Origin: Pseudomonadota bacterium
GTDB taxonomy: Bacteria; Pseudomonadota; Gammaproteobacteria; Burkholderiales; Thiobacteraceae
DNA: 64,000 nucleotides
Direction of reading: 5' to 3'
Assembly (NCBI GenBank): GCA_021812385.1
Contig: JAKANO010000011.1
Location: 51,260 to 115,259 of the forward strand
The notes below the pieces were generated by a model, which did no database searches, had not been told where the DNA came from, and saw only the letters and a list, made by a program, of their open reading frames with translations. The position numbers were made by a program, and so were the translations under genes. Positions 34,177-43,517 of this stretch are shown in pieces (positions within the stretch are counted from its first letter, which is position 1; every line of letters begins with the position of its first letter).

Positions 34177-34921
34177 TCGGCTTGAAGTTCAGGTGCAGAT
34201 CTCGGAAATAAGCAAAAATCTCCGGTTGCGTCGGTACCGGCAGTGGATCGGATTGCAAAATCGCATTTTCCACCGCTTTATCGCAAGCCGGTATGCCGCT
34301 GCTCTTGCGCAACACCGGATTACCGAGAATTTGGCCGGTGGGCAATACCGCGATATCGAATATCAAGAGCGGATTACCATCGCCGCATAGCGCGCGATTC
34401 AGGCGTTGCCGAATTTTACCTCGAATACGTTCCGAATAATCATTGACGACAGACTGTTGCGCCGCGTTTTGCCTGGCCTGCGTCAGTTGCGCCAATGCAG
34501 CCTGGGCTTGCTGCTGGCGGATGATTTCTTCTTGGCGTAATTGTTCTTGTTTCAATTGTTGTTGTTTGAGCGGATCTGGTTTTGTGGGCTTTGCCGGCTC
34601 CGGCTTTGGCTTTTCTGCCTTGTGTTTCTTATCCTTGAGCGCAATGTCGGCTTTGGGCATTGGAGCGGGTGGCGCGGGTTTCGGTTCAATTTTTTTTACC
34701 GGCGCAGGCTCGGGTTTCGGTGCTGATTCTGGCTTGGGCGGCGGCGCAAGCGTTGGTGGCCGCTGCGTCGGTAAATTGGCCCACAAGTCCACCACCATGC
34801 CTGGCGGCTCGTTAGCGCGCCAATTAATACTGAAAATCAGAAAAGCAAAAAATCCGATATGCACCAAGAGTGCGAGCACGCCGGCGGAGAATTGGTGCGG
34901 TTGCGGCGCTTGTGCGATCAA
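34169..34921 (-). CDS. tolA: Tol-Pal protein TolA
   Basis: This 250-residue protein has one N-terminal membrane helix (about 15-35), a proline/lysine/alanine-rich stretch (60-115), a glutamine-rich helix (115-150) and a C-terminal domain (about 160-250) of the TonB/TolA type with CGDGNPLLIFDIAVLPTG. It spans the periplasm and carries proton-motive force from TolQR to Pal. The domain II region is shorter than in E. coli TolA. It overlaps tolR by 4 bases. Confidence 0.92.
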   Translation of the reverse strand: MIAQAPQPHQFSAGVLALLVHIGFFAFLIFSINWRANEPPGMVVDLWANLPTQRPPTLAPPPKPESAPKPEPAPVKKIEPKPAPPAPMPKADIALKDKKHKAEKPKPEPAKPTKPDPLKQQQLKQEQLRQEEIIRQQQAQAALAQLTQARQNAAQQSVVNDYSERIRGKIRQRLNRALCGDGNPLLIFDIAVLPTGQILGNPVLRKSSGIPACDKAVENAILQSDPLPVPTQPEIFAYFRDLHLNFKPNE

Positions 34922-35331
34922 TTCGCATTCGGCTTGGCCAGCAAGCCTACCTTTTTCACTTGGTTCTTACTTAAAATATCCATGACATCGAGTACCGCTT
35001 CGTAGCGCACGCTTTTATCGGCGGCAATCACCACCGCCTGCTCCGGATTGCGCGCTTGTTTCTGTTTAATTGCCTCGATTAAGTCTGCACGATTCAAGGC
35101 AATCTCAGACGAAGAGCGTTCGCGGTCGCGCAAAAACAACTTTTTGTCGGCGTGCAGAATCACTTCCAAGGGCGCGATGGGTTGCTTCAATTGCTGACCG
35201 ACGGTGGGCAGTTCGATCTGCCCCGGATTGATCAGCGGCGCCGCCACCATGAACACGATGAGCAACACCAGCATCACGTCGATGAAGGGCACGACATTGA
35301 TTTGGTTCATCAGGCGGCGTTGGCGCGGCAT
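34918..35331 (-). CDS. tolR: Tol-Pal protein TolR
   Basis: This 137-residue ExbD/TolR family protein has one membrane helix (about 14-34) with the proton-handling aspartate in VPFIDVMLVLL. The periplasmic domain follows (NRADLIEAIKQKQ, VVIAADKSVRYE). With TolQ it forms the proton-driven motor. Confidence 0.95.
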   Translation of the reverse strand: MPRQRRLMNQINVVPFIDVMLVLLIVFMVAAPLINPGQIELPTVGQQLKQPIAPLEVILHADKKLFLRDRERSSSEIALNRADLIEAIKQKQARNPEQAVVIAADKSVRYEAVLDVMDILSKNQVKKVGLLAKPNAN

Positions 35332-35337
35332 GCGCTG

Positions 35338-36021
35338 TTACCGTCCCTGGCGCTGCAAGATATTCGAAAACTCTTCCATGAAGCTTTCGTAGCGCGTGGC
35401 CAGGCGATCGATGTCATGGGTAAAACGATTGTAGGCAATCACCGCGGGAATCGCCGCGAACAAGCCCATGGCGGTGGCGATCAGGGCCTCGGCGATGCCC
35501 GGCGCGACGTGCGCCAGCGTGGCCTGCCCGACATTCGCCAGGCCGCGAAACGAGTTCATGATGCCCCACACCGTGCCGAACAAGCCGATATAGGGGCTCA
35601 CCGAGCCGACGGTGGCAAGAAAGGCCAATTTGCTTTCCAAGTTATCGACCTCGCGCTGATAAGCGGCGCGCATGGCGCGGCGCGTGCCGTCCATGACGCT
35701 GCTGATATCCAGGCTAGACTGTCTTTTGAGTTTGGTGAATTCGCGAAAACCCGCCTCGAAGATTTTTTCCATGCCGGCTGCATTGGCGTGACCGGAGGTG
35801 AGGCGCTGGAACAGTTGATTGAGGTCCACGCCGCTCCAAAATTCGGTTTCGAAGGCATCGGCCTGCTTGATCGCGCTGCGCAAATCAAACAGTTTTTGAA
35901 AAATGAACCACCACGACATGAAGGAGGCGAGCAGCAGCAGGAGCAAGACCAGTTGCACGATGAGGCTGGCGCCGCTCACCATGCTGAGGAACGAAAAGTC
36001 AGGAGTCGTTTCGATTTTCAT
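35338..36021 (-). CDS. tolQ: Tol-Pal protein TolQ
   Basis: This 227-residue ExbB/TolQ family protein has three membrane helices (about 17-39, 135-157, 170-192). The conserved segment ATVGSVSPYIGLFGTVWGIM and the IAEALIATAMGLFAAIPAVIA helix line the proton channel. Order ybgC-tolQ-tolR-tolA is kept; the start overlaps the ybgC stop by 4 bases. Confidence 0.96.
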   Translation of the reverse strand: MKIETTPDFSFLSMVSGASLIVQLVLLLLLLASFMSWWFIFQKLFDLRSAIKQADAFETEFWSGVDLNQLFQRLTSGHANAAGMEKIFEAGFREFTKLKRQSSLDISSVMDGTRRAMRAAYQREVDNLESKLAFLATVGSVSPYIGLFGTVWGIMNSFRGLANVGQATLAHVAPGIAEALIATAMGLFAAIPAVIAYNRFTHDIDRLATRYESFMEEFSNILQRQGR

Positions 36022-36449
36022 GTGCTGGATGCACTTTCGAGTTGTTGTCGTATAAAGGCCGGTATGCGCACCGGTTTAAAGCCAGCTTGGTTGTCCACGC
36101 AAACGATCCGCACCCGGGCTTCCACCAAGCGTAGATCGCGCTCCACGGTTTGAAACACATCGATGGTGCAGCTCCCCAAATTTTCCATGCGTACCGTGAC
36201 ATTGAGCGCATCATTGAAGCGCGCGGGTTGCAAGTATTCTATCGCCACCGAGCGCACCACAAAGATGACATTATGGTCACGCAGAAGTTCCGGTTGCTCG
36301 AAACCGGCGGCGCGCAGCCATTCGGTGCGCGCGCGCTCCAAAAATTTCAGGTAGTTGGCGTAGTACACCACGCCGCCGGCATCCGTATCTTCGTAATAAA
36401 CGCGCACCGTCAGCGAAAAGGGTTTGGCTGACGACAAATTTTGCGTCAT
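36018..36449 (-). CDS. ybgC: Acyl-CoA thioesterase YbgC
   Basis: This 143-residue hot-dog thioesterase carries the catalytic block [20 protein letters not shown] (about 14-33), with the aspartate in DTDAGG. YbgC enzymes act on short or acyl-ACP-linked thioesters and link to phospholipid synthesis. ATG 36449 overlaps the ruvB stop by 4 bases, so I prefer it to an in-frame start 15 bases upstream. Confidence 0.93.
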   Translation of the reverse strand: MTQNLSSAKPFSLTVRVYYEDTDAGGVVYYANYLKFLERARTEWLRAAGFEQPELLRDHNVIFVVRSVAIEYLQPARFNDALNVTVRMENLGSCTIDVFQTVERDLRLVEARVRIVCVDNQAGFKPVRIPAFIRQQLESASST

Positions 36450-37489
36450 GCCTTGCCGTCCCACAGCTCGCGCGTGCCCCCCGTGGCCGGCGCGCTCAGA
36501 CCGAAGTGCTCGTAGGCTAGCGGCGTGGCGATGCGTCCGCGCGGGGTGCGCATCAAATAGCCCTGCTGGATCAGGAACGGCTCCAGCACGTCTTCGATGG
36601 TGTCGCGCTCTTCGCCGATGGCGGCGGCGATATTGTCCAGGCCGACCGGGCCGCCGCCGAATTTATGCAGCACCGCCTCGATCAGTTTGCGATCCATCAT
36701 GTCCAGGCCGGCATGGTCGACATCCAGCATAATCAATGCGGCATCGGCAATATCCGGCGTGACGTGGCCGCTGGCCTTGACCTCGGCGAAGTCGCGCACG
36801 CGGCGCAGCAGGCGGTTGGCGATGCGCGGGGTGCCGCGCGAGCGGCGCGCAATCTCGAAGGCGCCTGCATCGGTGATCTGCACGTTCAGCAGGCCGGATG
36901 AGCGCGACACGATTTGCTGCAACTCCTCGGAGGAATAAAATTCCAGCCGCGCCACGATGCCGAAACGATCGCGCAGCGGATTGGTGAGCATGCCGGCGCG
37001 GGTGGTGGCGCCGATCAGCGTAAACGGCGGCAGGTCGAGTTTCACCGAGCGCGCCGACGGGCCCTCGCCGATCATGATATCGATCTGGTAATCTTCCAGC
37101 GCGGGGTAGAGGATTTCCTCCACCACCGGCGACAGGCGGTGAATTTCGTCGATGAACAACACATCGTTCGGTTCCAGATTGGTCAGCAAGGCCGCCAGAT
37201 CGCCGGCGCGCTCCAGCACCGGGCCGGATGTCTGGCGCAGGTTCACCCCCATCTCGCGCGAGATGATGTGCGCCAAGGTGGTCTTGCCCAAGCCCGGCGG
37301 GCCGAACAGCAGCACATGATCCAGCGCCTCCTTGCGCATGCGCGCCGCCTCGATAAAAATCTGCAACTGCTCGCGCGCCTTGTGCTGGCCGACGTATTCG
37401 TCCAGCAGCTTGGGGCGCAGCGCGCGCTCCAATGCTTCCTCTTGCTTGGATTCTGGGGCGGCAGCGATTAGGCGGTCAGTTTCAATCAT
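36446..37489 (-). CDS. ruvB: Holliday-junction helicase motor RuvB
   Basis: This 347-residue AAA+ ATPase drives branch migration with RuvA. Walker A is [12 protein letters not shown] (about 64-75), Walker B is LFIDEIHRL (about 115-123), the sensor region is [18 protein letters not shown] and the C-terminal winged helix is present ([10 protein letters not shown]). Start ATG 37489 gives the usual length. A small extra gene and repeats separate it from ruvA. Confidence 0.97.
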   Translation of the reverse strand: MIETDRLIAAAPESKQEEALERALRPKLLDEYVGQHKAREQLQIFIEAARMRKEALDHVLLFGPPGLGKTTLAHIISREMGVNLRQTSGPVLERAGDLAALLTNLEPNDVLFIDEIHRLSPVVEEILYPALEDYQIDIMIGEGPSARSVKLDLPPFTLIGATTRAGMLTNPLRDRFGIVARLEFYSSEELQQIVSRSSGLLNVQITDAGAFEIARRSRGTPRIANRLLRRVRDFAEVKASGHVTPDIADAALIMLDVDHAGLDMMDRKLIEAVLHKFGGGPVGLDNIAAAIGEERDTIEDVLEPFLIQQGYLMRTPRGRIATPLAYEHFGLSAPATGGTRELWDGKA

Positions 37490-37499
37490 TTGGGTTTAG

Positions 37500-37528
37500 G
37501 CGTCAGGCGTCGGGCGTCAGGCGACAGA
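37500..37528. repeat. GCGTCAGG-type repeat, ruvB side
   Basis: Units ggcgtcagg, cgtcgggcgtcagg and cgaca follow one another. The same units occur inverted at 37900-37930 and again at 10597-10625. The repeat encodes the last residues and the stop of the four-helix-bundle gene. Confidence 0.65.
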
Positions 37529-37891
37529 TTGTCGCGTTAGGGATTGTTGTAAGCCGTTTAGCATACGGCCTACCTCGTTAGTTTGTACAAGTAATTGATC
37601 CAGGGCGGGCTGATCCAGAAACCGTAAACGGTGGCCAATTTGAATTTGCGTCTCCAATTCCAGAAGCGAACCATACGAAATGGATAGATAATTAATATAG
37701 GCTTTGGTGGCCTTGCGACCATAACCCTCAGCGATGTTCGAGGGGATGGAAACGGCGGCACGGCGCATTTGCGAAACTAGGCCAAACTGCTCTTCTTTGG
37801 GAAAAGTCCGTGTTAAATGGTAAATGTCTTCAACCAAGTTCATGGCTTTTTGCCAGACGCCCAAATCGGAGTATTGAACAACTTTGGTCAT
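37517..37891 (-). CDS. Four-helix-bundle protein (S23 / 23S-intervening-sequence family)
   Basis: This 124-residue protein has the family pattern: VWQKAMNLVEDIYHLTRTFP at the start, QMRRAAVSIPSNIAEGYGR (about 46-64), then YLSISYGSLLELETQ and LLVQTNEVGRMLNGLQQSL. It should fold as a four-helix bundle that forms pentamers; the function is unknown. Relatives are encoded inside 23S rRNA insertions or dispersed in intergenic DNA. Here it sits between ruvA and ruvB, flanked on both sides by the same repeat, which also supplies its AGGA ribosome site and its stop. That suggests arrival as a cassette. Confidence 0.88.
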   Translation of the reverse strand: MTKVVQYSDLGVWQKAMNLVEDIYHLTRTFPKEEQFGLVSQMRRAAVSIPSNIAEGYGRKATKAYINYLSISYGSLLELETQIQIGHRLRFLDQPALDQLLVQTNEVGRMLNGLQQSLTRQSVA

Positions 37892-37899
37892 ACGTTTTT

Positions 37900-37930
37900 C
37901 CTGACGCCCGAAGCCTGACGCCTGTCGCCT
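37900..37930. repeat. GCGTCAGG-type repeat, ruvA side (inverted)
   Basis: cctgacgcccgaagcctgac plus gcctgtcgcct is the inverse of the units at 37500-37528. It abuts the ruvA stop codon and lies immediately upstream of the four-helix-bundle gene. Confidence 0.65.
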
Positions 37931-38510
37931 AGCCTTTAGATAGGAGTTTCAAAGCCTGCCGGATACCGTCGGATACGGACAAATCCGCTGGCAATTGTTT
38001 GACGGCCCACAGTGCTTCCTTGTCATTATACCCAAGCGCGTTGAGCGCATTCAGGATGTCCGATTCTCCCGAAGGTTGCGCGCCTGCTGTGGTGACGGTG
38101 GCGGTCGCCGCGGAAAACTTGTCGCGCAATTCCAGCAGCAAGCGCTCCGCGGTTTTTTTGCCGATGCCGGGGACTTTGGTGATGCGCCCGGTTTCCTGGG
38201 CGGCGATGGCGTTGGCCAGATCAGTGACGCTCATGCCGGACAGCACCGAGAGCGCGGTTTTGGCGCCGATGCCGCTGACTTTGAGTAATTGCCGAAACGC
38301 TTGACGTTCGGCTTCGGTGCCGAAGCCATACAGTAAATGCGCATCTTCGCGGATGGCGAGATGGGTATACAGCGTAATGCGCTCGCCGCACGCCGGTAAA
38401 TTGTAGAAAGTACTCATTGGCACGTCGATTTCATAGCCCACGCCGCCCACATCCACCATCACTTGCGGCGGATGTTTTTCGATCAGCGTGCCGGTGATGC
38501 GCCCGATCAT
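37929..38510 (-). CDS. ruvA: Holliday-junction DNA-binding protein RuvA
   Basis: This 193-residue protein tetramerises on four-way junctions and recruits RuvB. Domain I starts [12 protein letters not shown]; domain II has two helix-hairpin-helix motifs ([16 protein letters not shown] and [16 protein letters not shown]); the C-terminal three-helix domain (about 145-193) contacts RuvB. ATG 38510 overlaps the ruvC stop (ATGA), which fixes the start. Confidence 0.96.
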   Translation of the reverse strand: MIGRITGTLIEKHPPQVMVDVGGVGYEIDVPMSTFYNLPACGERITLYTHLAIREDAHLLYGFGTEAERQAFRQLLKVSGIGAKTALSVLSGMSVTDLANAIAAQETGRITKVPGIGKKTAERLLLELRDKFSAATATVTTAGAQPSGESDILNALNALGYNDKEALWAVKQLPADLSVSDGIRQALKLLSKG

Positions 38511-39049
38511 CGCGCGCCTCCCACCAAACGCCCGCCGCGCACGCGGAAGCCGGCGGTGGCGAGCGCCCCCAGCCCCATGCCGCCGTGCGCATGGCAGATG
38601 GCGCAAGCCAGCGCGTCGGCGGCGTCGGGTGAAGGGGCGGCGGGAAGTTGCAACAGGCGTTTGACCATTTCTTGCACTTGCTCCTTGGCGGCGTGGCCAT
38701 TGCCCACCACCGCTTGTTTGACTTGCAGGGCGGTGTATTCCGCCACCGGCAAATTGGCGGCGACGGCGGCGCAAATCGCTGCGCCGCGCGCTTGGCCGAG
38801 CAGCAAAGTGGACTTCGGGTTGACGTTGACGAACACTTGTTCCACCGCCACTTGCTGCGGTTGATGCTGTTGGATGATTTCGGTGAGGCTGTTGAGGATG
38901 GTCTTCAGGCGCTCCGGCAGTGAAGCATCCGGCGTCTTGATGCAGCCGCTGGTGACATAACGCAGCTGCTTACCGCTTTGGTCCAGAATGCCAAAGCCGG
39001 TAATGCGTAAACCAGGATCGATGCCCAGTATGCGAGTGGGAATGTGAAT
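38507..39049 (-). CDS. ruvC: Holliday-junction resolvase RuvC (unusual start)
   Basis: This protein of about 180 residues cuts four-way junctions. Acidic active-site residues are visible in [24 protein letters not shown] and SPDAADALA. No ATG, GTG or TTG lies between the yebC stop and the first conserved strand. An ATT at 39047-39049 sits 7 bases after AAAAGGA and would give a normal N-terminus ([13 protein letters not shown]); it is used here as the best guess. The alternative is translation from an upstream ATG inside yebC, adding a run of arginine- and serine-rich residues unlike the family. Confidence 0.88.
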   Translation of the reverse strand: MHIPTRILGIDPGLRITGFGILDQSGKQLRYVTSGCIKTPDASLPERLKTILNSLTEIIQQHQPQQVAVEQVFVNVNPKSTLLLGQARGAAICAAVAANLPVAEYTALQVKQAVVGNGHAAKEQVQEMVKRLLQLPAAPSPDAADALACAICHAHGGMGLGALATAGFRVRGGRLVGGAR

Positions 39050-39062
39050 GTAGGAGATCCTT

Positions 39063-39788
39063 TTATTCGTCGAACACGGCCGAAGTGTAGACGTTCTGCA
39101 CATCGTCCAGATTTTCCAAGGCATCGAGCAACTTCTGCATCTTGAGCGCGTCGTCGCCCGTGAGTTCGGTTTCCATCGCCGGCTTGTAGGTGACTTCGCC
39201 CAGCTCGGCCTTGAGCCCGGCTTTTTCCAGCGCGGCTTGCACGGAGCCGAAATCATAGGGGGCGGTAATGACTTCGATGCTGCCGTCTTCGTTGGTCACG
39301 ACATCTTCCGCGCCGGCCTCGATCGCCGCTTCCATCACTTTATCTTCGGAGGTGCCCGGCGCGTACAGCAGTTGGCCGCAGTGCTTGAACAAATACGCCA
39401 CGCAGCCGTCGGTGCCCATATTGCCGCCGTACTTGGCGAAGGCGTGGCGCACATCCGCCACCGTGCGTACTTTATTGTCGGTCAGGCAGTCCACCATGAC
39501 GGTCGCCCCGCCCAGGCCGTAGCCTTCGTAGCGCGCCTCTTCGTAGGTCACACCTTCCAATTCGCCGGTGCCGCGCTTGATGGCGCGCTCGATGTTGTCG
39601 CCCGGCATGTTCTCGGCCTTGGCCTTCTCGACGGCGAGGCGTAGCCGCGGATTGTCGCCGAGGACGCCGCCGCCCATGCGCGCGGCAACGGTGATTTCTT
39701 TGATGAGGCGGGTGAAAATCTTACCGCGCTTGGCGTCTTGGCGCCCTTTGCGGTGCTGAATATTTGCCCATTTGGAATGGCCGGCCAT
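39063..39788 (-). CDS. yebC: YebC/PmpR-family translation/transcription factor
   Basis: This 241-residue protein opens [18 protein letters not shown], the family signature, and holds three domains of the YebC/TACO1 fold (for example [20 protein letters not shown] and [12 protein letters not shown]). Family members relieve ribosome stalling at proline stretches or regulate transcription. It leads the yebC-ruvC-ruvA cluster and is divergent from the HerA-like gene. Confidence 0.95.
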   Translation of the reverse strand: MAGHSKWANIQHRKGRQDAKRGKIFTRLIKEITVAARMGGGVLGDNPRLRLAVEKAKAENMPGDNIERAIKRGTGELEGVTYEEARYEGYGLGGATVMVDCLTDNKVRTVADVRHAFAKYGGNMGTDGCVAYLFKHCGQLLYAPGTSEDKVMEAAIEAGAEDVVTNEDGSIEVITAPYDFGSVQAALEKAGLKAELGEVTYKPAMETELTGDDALKMQKLLDALENLDDVQNVYTSAVFDE

Positions 39789-39861
39789 GTTAAAACTTCC
39801 GTGAAAAAACTAGCAAATGGTACCATTTGGCCAGTCTTTAATAAACCTGAAAAACCTTTTT

Positions 39862-39992
39862 GCCACAGAGAGCACAGAGAGTACTGAGACCACAGAGAAA
39901 AACCGAACCGAAAGAGCATGTGAAGCCGGAAGCCAGGTCGTTGGCGCAAGCGAAACCACAAACCCCTCTGTGTACTCCGTGATCTCTGTGGC
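39862..39992. repeat. 131-base inverted-repeat element (ccacagag type)
   Basis: The left end gccacagagagcacagagag is inverted in the right end (39972-39992, gtactccgtgatctctgtggc). Such ccacagag palindromes are scattered in many genomes. It lies between yebC and the HerA-like gene. A related element lies at 47832-47893. Confidence 0.7.
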
Positions 39993-40029
39993 GTGCATTT
40001 GCAGTTTTGACAAGATTAAAGGAAAAACC

Positions 40030-41526
40030 ATGTCCGAACCCATGCGCATCGCCAAATCCGATCAAGACGTTTATTTATTGCCCAAGATGGCGAACCGCCA
40101 CGGCGTAATTACCGGCGCCACCGGCACCGGCAAGACCGTCACATTGCAGGTGTTGGCGGAAAATTTCAGCCGCCAAGGCGTGCCGGTCTTCATGTCGGAT
40201 GTGAAGGGCGACCTATCCGGCATTAGCCAGCCCGGCAAAATGAACCCCAAGATTGAAGAGCGGCTGGCCAAGATGGGCGTGCAGGACCATGTGTTCGCCA
40301 GCTGCCCAGTGACGTTTTGGGACGTATTCGGCGAGCTTGGGCATCCGGTGCGCAGCACCGTGTCGGAGATGGGGCCGCTGTTGATGGCGCGCATGCTCAA
40401 CTTGAACGAGACGCAAGAGGGCGTGCTCAACCTGGTATTCAAAATCGCCGACGATAGCGGCTTGCTGCTGCTGGACTTGAAAGACCTGCGCGCCATGCTG
40501 CAAAACGTCGGTGAAAACGCAAAACAGTTCACCACCGAATACGGCAACATTTCGGCCGCCTCTATCGGCGCGATCCAGCGCGGCCTCCTGCAGATTGAAA
40601 CGCAGAACGGCGATCGCTTTTTCGGCGAGCCGGCGCTCAATCTGGAAGACTTCATCCAAACCGATGCCCAGGGGCATGGGGTGGTGAATATTCTCGCCGC
40701 GGACAAGCTGATGCAATCGCCCAAGGCTTATTCCACGTTTCTGCTGTGGCTGTTGTCGGAATTATTTGAGCAGTTGCCGGAAGTGGGCGACCCGGAAAAA
40801 CCCAAGCTGGTATTCTTTTTCGATGAGGCGCATCTGCTATTCACCGATGCGCCGGACGTGTTGCTGGAGAAGATCGAGCAAGTCGTGCGCCTGGTGCGCT
40901 CCAAAGGCGTGGGCGTGTATTTCGTGACGCAAAATCCGCTCGATATTCCGGACCGCGTGCTGGGCCAGCTCGGCAATCGCGTGCAGCACGCGCTGCGCGC
41001 CTTTACCCCGCGCGATCAAAAGGCGGTCAAGGCCGCTGCCACCACCATGCGCGAGAATCCTAAATTCAATGCGGAGCAGGCTATTACCGAATTGGGGGTG
41101 GGCGAGGCGCTGGTTTCCATGCTGGACGAGAAGGGCCGCCCCAGCATCACCGAGCGCGCATTGATCATGCCGCCGCAGGGCCAGATCGGGCCGATCGACG
41201 CGGCGACGCGCCGTCAAATCATCCAAAGTTCGCTGCTTGCCGGCGTCTACGAGAAGGTCGTGGATCGCGAATCCGCTTATGAGATTCTTAAAGCCCGCGC
41301 GCTGCAGCGCACCGCAGCCGAGGCCGAAGCCAAGCAAGCCACTGCGCAGGAAGGCGGCGGTTGGGGCGATGTGCTCGGCGGCATTTTTGGCGGCGGCAAC
41401 GGCCGGCGCCAAAGCGTGGGCGAGGCTGTGGCGAAAAGCGCTGCGCGCGCCATCGGCAGCGAAGTGGGTCGGCAGATCATTCGCGGCGTATTGGGGTCGA
41501 TCCTGGGTGGCGGCAAGCGCCGCTAA
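40030..41526 (+). CDS. HerA-like ATPase (DUF853 family)
   Basis: This 498-residue P-loop ATPase has Walker [16 protein letters not shown] (about 29-43), [11 protein letters not shown], and Walker [11 protein letters not shown] (about 262-271); the arginine-containing [13 protein letters not shown] follows. The C-terminus is glycine-rich. The DUF853 family is related to HerA/FtsK DNA-translocating pumps; its cell role is unsettled. ATG 40030 follows AAAGGAA; the open frame extends upstream through the inverted-repeat element, which is not coding. Confidence 0.85.
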   Translation: MSEPMRIAKSDQDVYLLPKMANRHGVITGATGTGKTVTLQVLAENFSRQGVPVFMSDVKGDLSGISQPGKMNPKIEERLAKMGVQDHVFASCPVTFWDVFGELGHPVRSTVSEMGPLLMARMLNLNETQEGVLNLVFKIADDSGLLLLDLKDLRAMLQNVGENAKQFTTEYGNISAASIGAIQRGLLQIETQNGDRFFGEPALNLEDFIQTDAQGHGVVNILAADKLMQSPKAYSTFLLWLLSELFEQLPEVGDPEKPKLVFFFDEAHLLFTDAPDVLLEKIEQVVRLVRSKGVGVYFVTQNPLDIPDRVLGQLGNRVQHALRAFTPRDQKAVKAAATTMRENPKFNAEQAITELGVGEALVSMLDEKGRPSITERALIMPPQGQIGPIDAATRRQIIQSSLLAGVYEKVVDRESAYEILKARALQRTAAEAEAKQATAQEGGGWGDVLGGIFGGGNGRRQSVGEAVAKSAARAIGSEVGRQIIRGVLGSILGGGKRR

Positions 41527-41704
41527 CAGCCTACATAACACTGGTCTTTCATCAGTATTGAACACCGGCATCTGTATTTAACACCGGCCCTAACAAGCTA
41601 AAACCGGCCTTGCATTGGCCGGGCACACATCTTGCCTATGTCTTTCAGCAAGACCGTCTAGACATTCCGTTCTTGAGGTTGAAGCCTTATCTTAAGAGTT
41701 GGAC

Positions 41705-43447
41705 ATGCTTGAATTTCTTAGTAATTTAGTCAAAAAAAATGACCACCCCCTAGCCCGAGAATCGGGTCTTACGCAAATTATCGAGGAGCTCCCTGCCGAT
41801 AATCCGGCAATGGCGCTGGAAGAACTCACACACTGGTTGCTCGCCTTATCCAAAGCGGACGGCATCGGCCTGAAAGAGCGCGTGAAGCGCTTGGCGCGCA
41901 TCGACCAATCCGCGCAGAAATATGAGCGCGCCTTGCGCCGCCAATATACGGACACGTCGCGCATGCACAAGGCGATCGAAGAGCGCATTTGGAATGCGAG
42001 CTATGATTTCCTCGAAACAACCATCAATGCGCACCTGCGCTGCCTCGAAAATCTGCCGCAAAAGAGCGAGCACAACGATCAGGATTTGGCGATCGTCGTC
42101 ATGCGCGTCATGCGCCGGCTGGATCTCCAGGCGCATTGGTTGCATTTGCGTTACCGGCCGATTTCCTCCGTGCTGTGGGAACGGATTTTTGCCGTGATCA
42201 AATTCGCCGAGGAGCGCGCGCTGCTGCATATCCCGGTCACGCTCAACAGCACGGCGAATGTGCAAACAACGGCTGCGCAGGAAATGTTGAAATTATTGAT
42301 GATGTCCGTGTCCGCGCCGGAACATCTGACCAAGACGCAAATCGATTTGGCGCACTTGCTGACGCAAAATTTGGCCCGGACTTTTTCCTGGGAGCAGATC
42401 CCCAATGGCAGCACGATTTTCCATGTGGATTTTTCCCGGCCTAAAACCCCCGTGCGCTTGACCAAGGTGTCCGAGCATCACTTTATGTCGCGCTGTTTCG
42501 GCTCTGGCGCAGCCGTCCGCGCCTTGGTCGTCGGCCTAAAACAACTGGAGCACGGCGGTGTTCCCAGCGACCTCGGCGTGATCGACTTTTCGAACTACAA
42601 GCGTGAGGACTTGCTGGAAGTCGTCGCGCACTTATCCCATAGCTGGTGCAAGATGGACGCGCTGCACGAGCACCAGCATTTCGACAAGCGCCATGCCGAG
42701 CGCAAACAAGTGTTCTACCGGATTAGCGTGGTGCACAGCTTCAATTTCCTGTGCGCTGAACTGAGCGCATCAGCCGTGCCGAGTGCGCCCCCGGCCATCA
42801 AGGCGCTCGACGCCCAGCAGGAAAACATCGCTTACCAAGAGCAAGTGGATATGAAGATCTACGGCTTCGTCACCGATAGGACGCGCGACAAGGTGCAGCA
42901 TCTGCAAACCATGCAGGCCTTGATCCCGTCCACGGCGCTCGCCATCAACGATGACGGCGACGAAACGGAAAGCTGGGTGGTCGAGAATATCAGCCGCATG
43001 GGTTATGGCGTCACCATCGCCGGCCTGAAAGAAGATTGGGTGCGCAGCCAAACCATCATCGGCATTCAACCCGATGGCGGGCCGTGGCAAATCGGCATTA
43101 TTCGCCGTGTCGCGAGCGAGTCGATAGAACATACGCAGGTCGGTATCCAGATCTTATCTAATCTTGCCCGCGCCGCCATGCTGCGTCCGGCCGATAGTGA
43201 AATGAGCGTATGGGAAACCGCTGCCGATACCCAGACCTATCATCACACGCCGGGCATTTTGATGCGCAAAGAGTCGCCCTACCAGAATGAAGATTCGCTC
43301 TTGTTGGCATCCGCCAGCTATCAGCTGCATCGCATTTACGCGATGCTTGTCGGGGAGGAAATGCGCACGATCCGCTTGCTCGACCGGATCAATCTGTATC
43401 AAGGCGTCGATCAGGTCATCTTCGCTGAAGTTAAAGCAAAAAAATAA
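41705..43447 (+). CDS. Large conserved protein with degenerate PilZ-like C-terminus
   Basis: I do not recognise this 580-residue protein as a named family. Residues 1-360 are mostly helical and cytoplasmic. Near residues 425-500 the pattern WVVENISRMGYGV (an NxSxxG match), QTIIGIQPDGGPWQIGIIRR and VGIQIL recalls the PilZ domain that binds cyclic di-GMP. The usual RxxxR segment is not evident, so binding is doubtful. ATG 41705 follows AAGAG; a TTG two codons earlier is possible. The M42-like gene follows by 70 bases. Confidence 0.6.
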   Translation: MLEFLSNLVKKNDHPLARESGLTQIIEELPADNPAMALEELTHWLLALSKADGIGLKERVKRLARIDQSAQKYERALRRQYTDTSRMHKAIEERIWNASYDFLETTINAHLRCLENLPQKSEHNDQDLAIVVMRVMRRLDLQAHWLHLRYRPISSVLWERIFAVIKFAEERALLHIPVTLNSTANVQTTAAQEMLKLLMMSVSAPEHLTKTQIDLAHLLTQNLARTFSWEQIPNGSTIFHVDFSRPKTPVRLTKVSEHHFMSRCFGSGAAVRALVVGLKQLEHGGVPSDLGVIDFSNYKREDLLEVVAHLSHSWCKMDALHEHQHFDKRHAERKQVFYRISVVHSFNFLCAELSASAVPSAPPAIKALDAQQENIAYQEQVDMKIYGFVTDRTRDKVQHLQTMQALIPSTALAINDDGDETESWVVENISRMGYGVTIAGLKEDWVRSQTIIGIQPDGGPWQIGIIRRVASESIEHTQVGIQILSNLARAAMLRPADSEMSVWETAADTQTYHHTPGILMRKESPYQNEDSLLLASASYQLHRIYAMLVGEEMRTIRLLDRINLYQGVDQVIFAEVKAKK

Positions 43448-43517
43448 GGGCAACTTCAGTTGCTCACGCAGCCACTGTGCTAAGTTTGATAGCCACGCCA
43501 TGCGCCAGGAAGTCGCG

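Noticed and set aside
39817..40029. N-terminal extension of the HerA-like ATPase
   Set aside because: It is encoded by the inverted-repeat element and has threonine/serine runs; ATG 40030 has a ribosome site.
43287..43517. N-terminal extension of the M42-like peptidase
   Set aside because: This part lies inside the previous gene in another frame; a good ribosome site marks ATG 43518.
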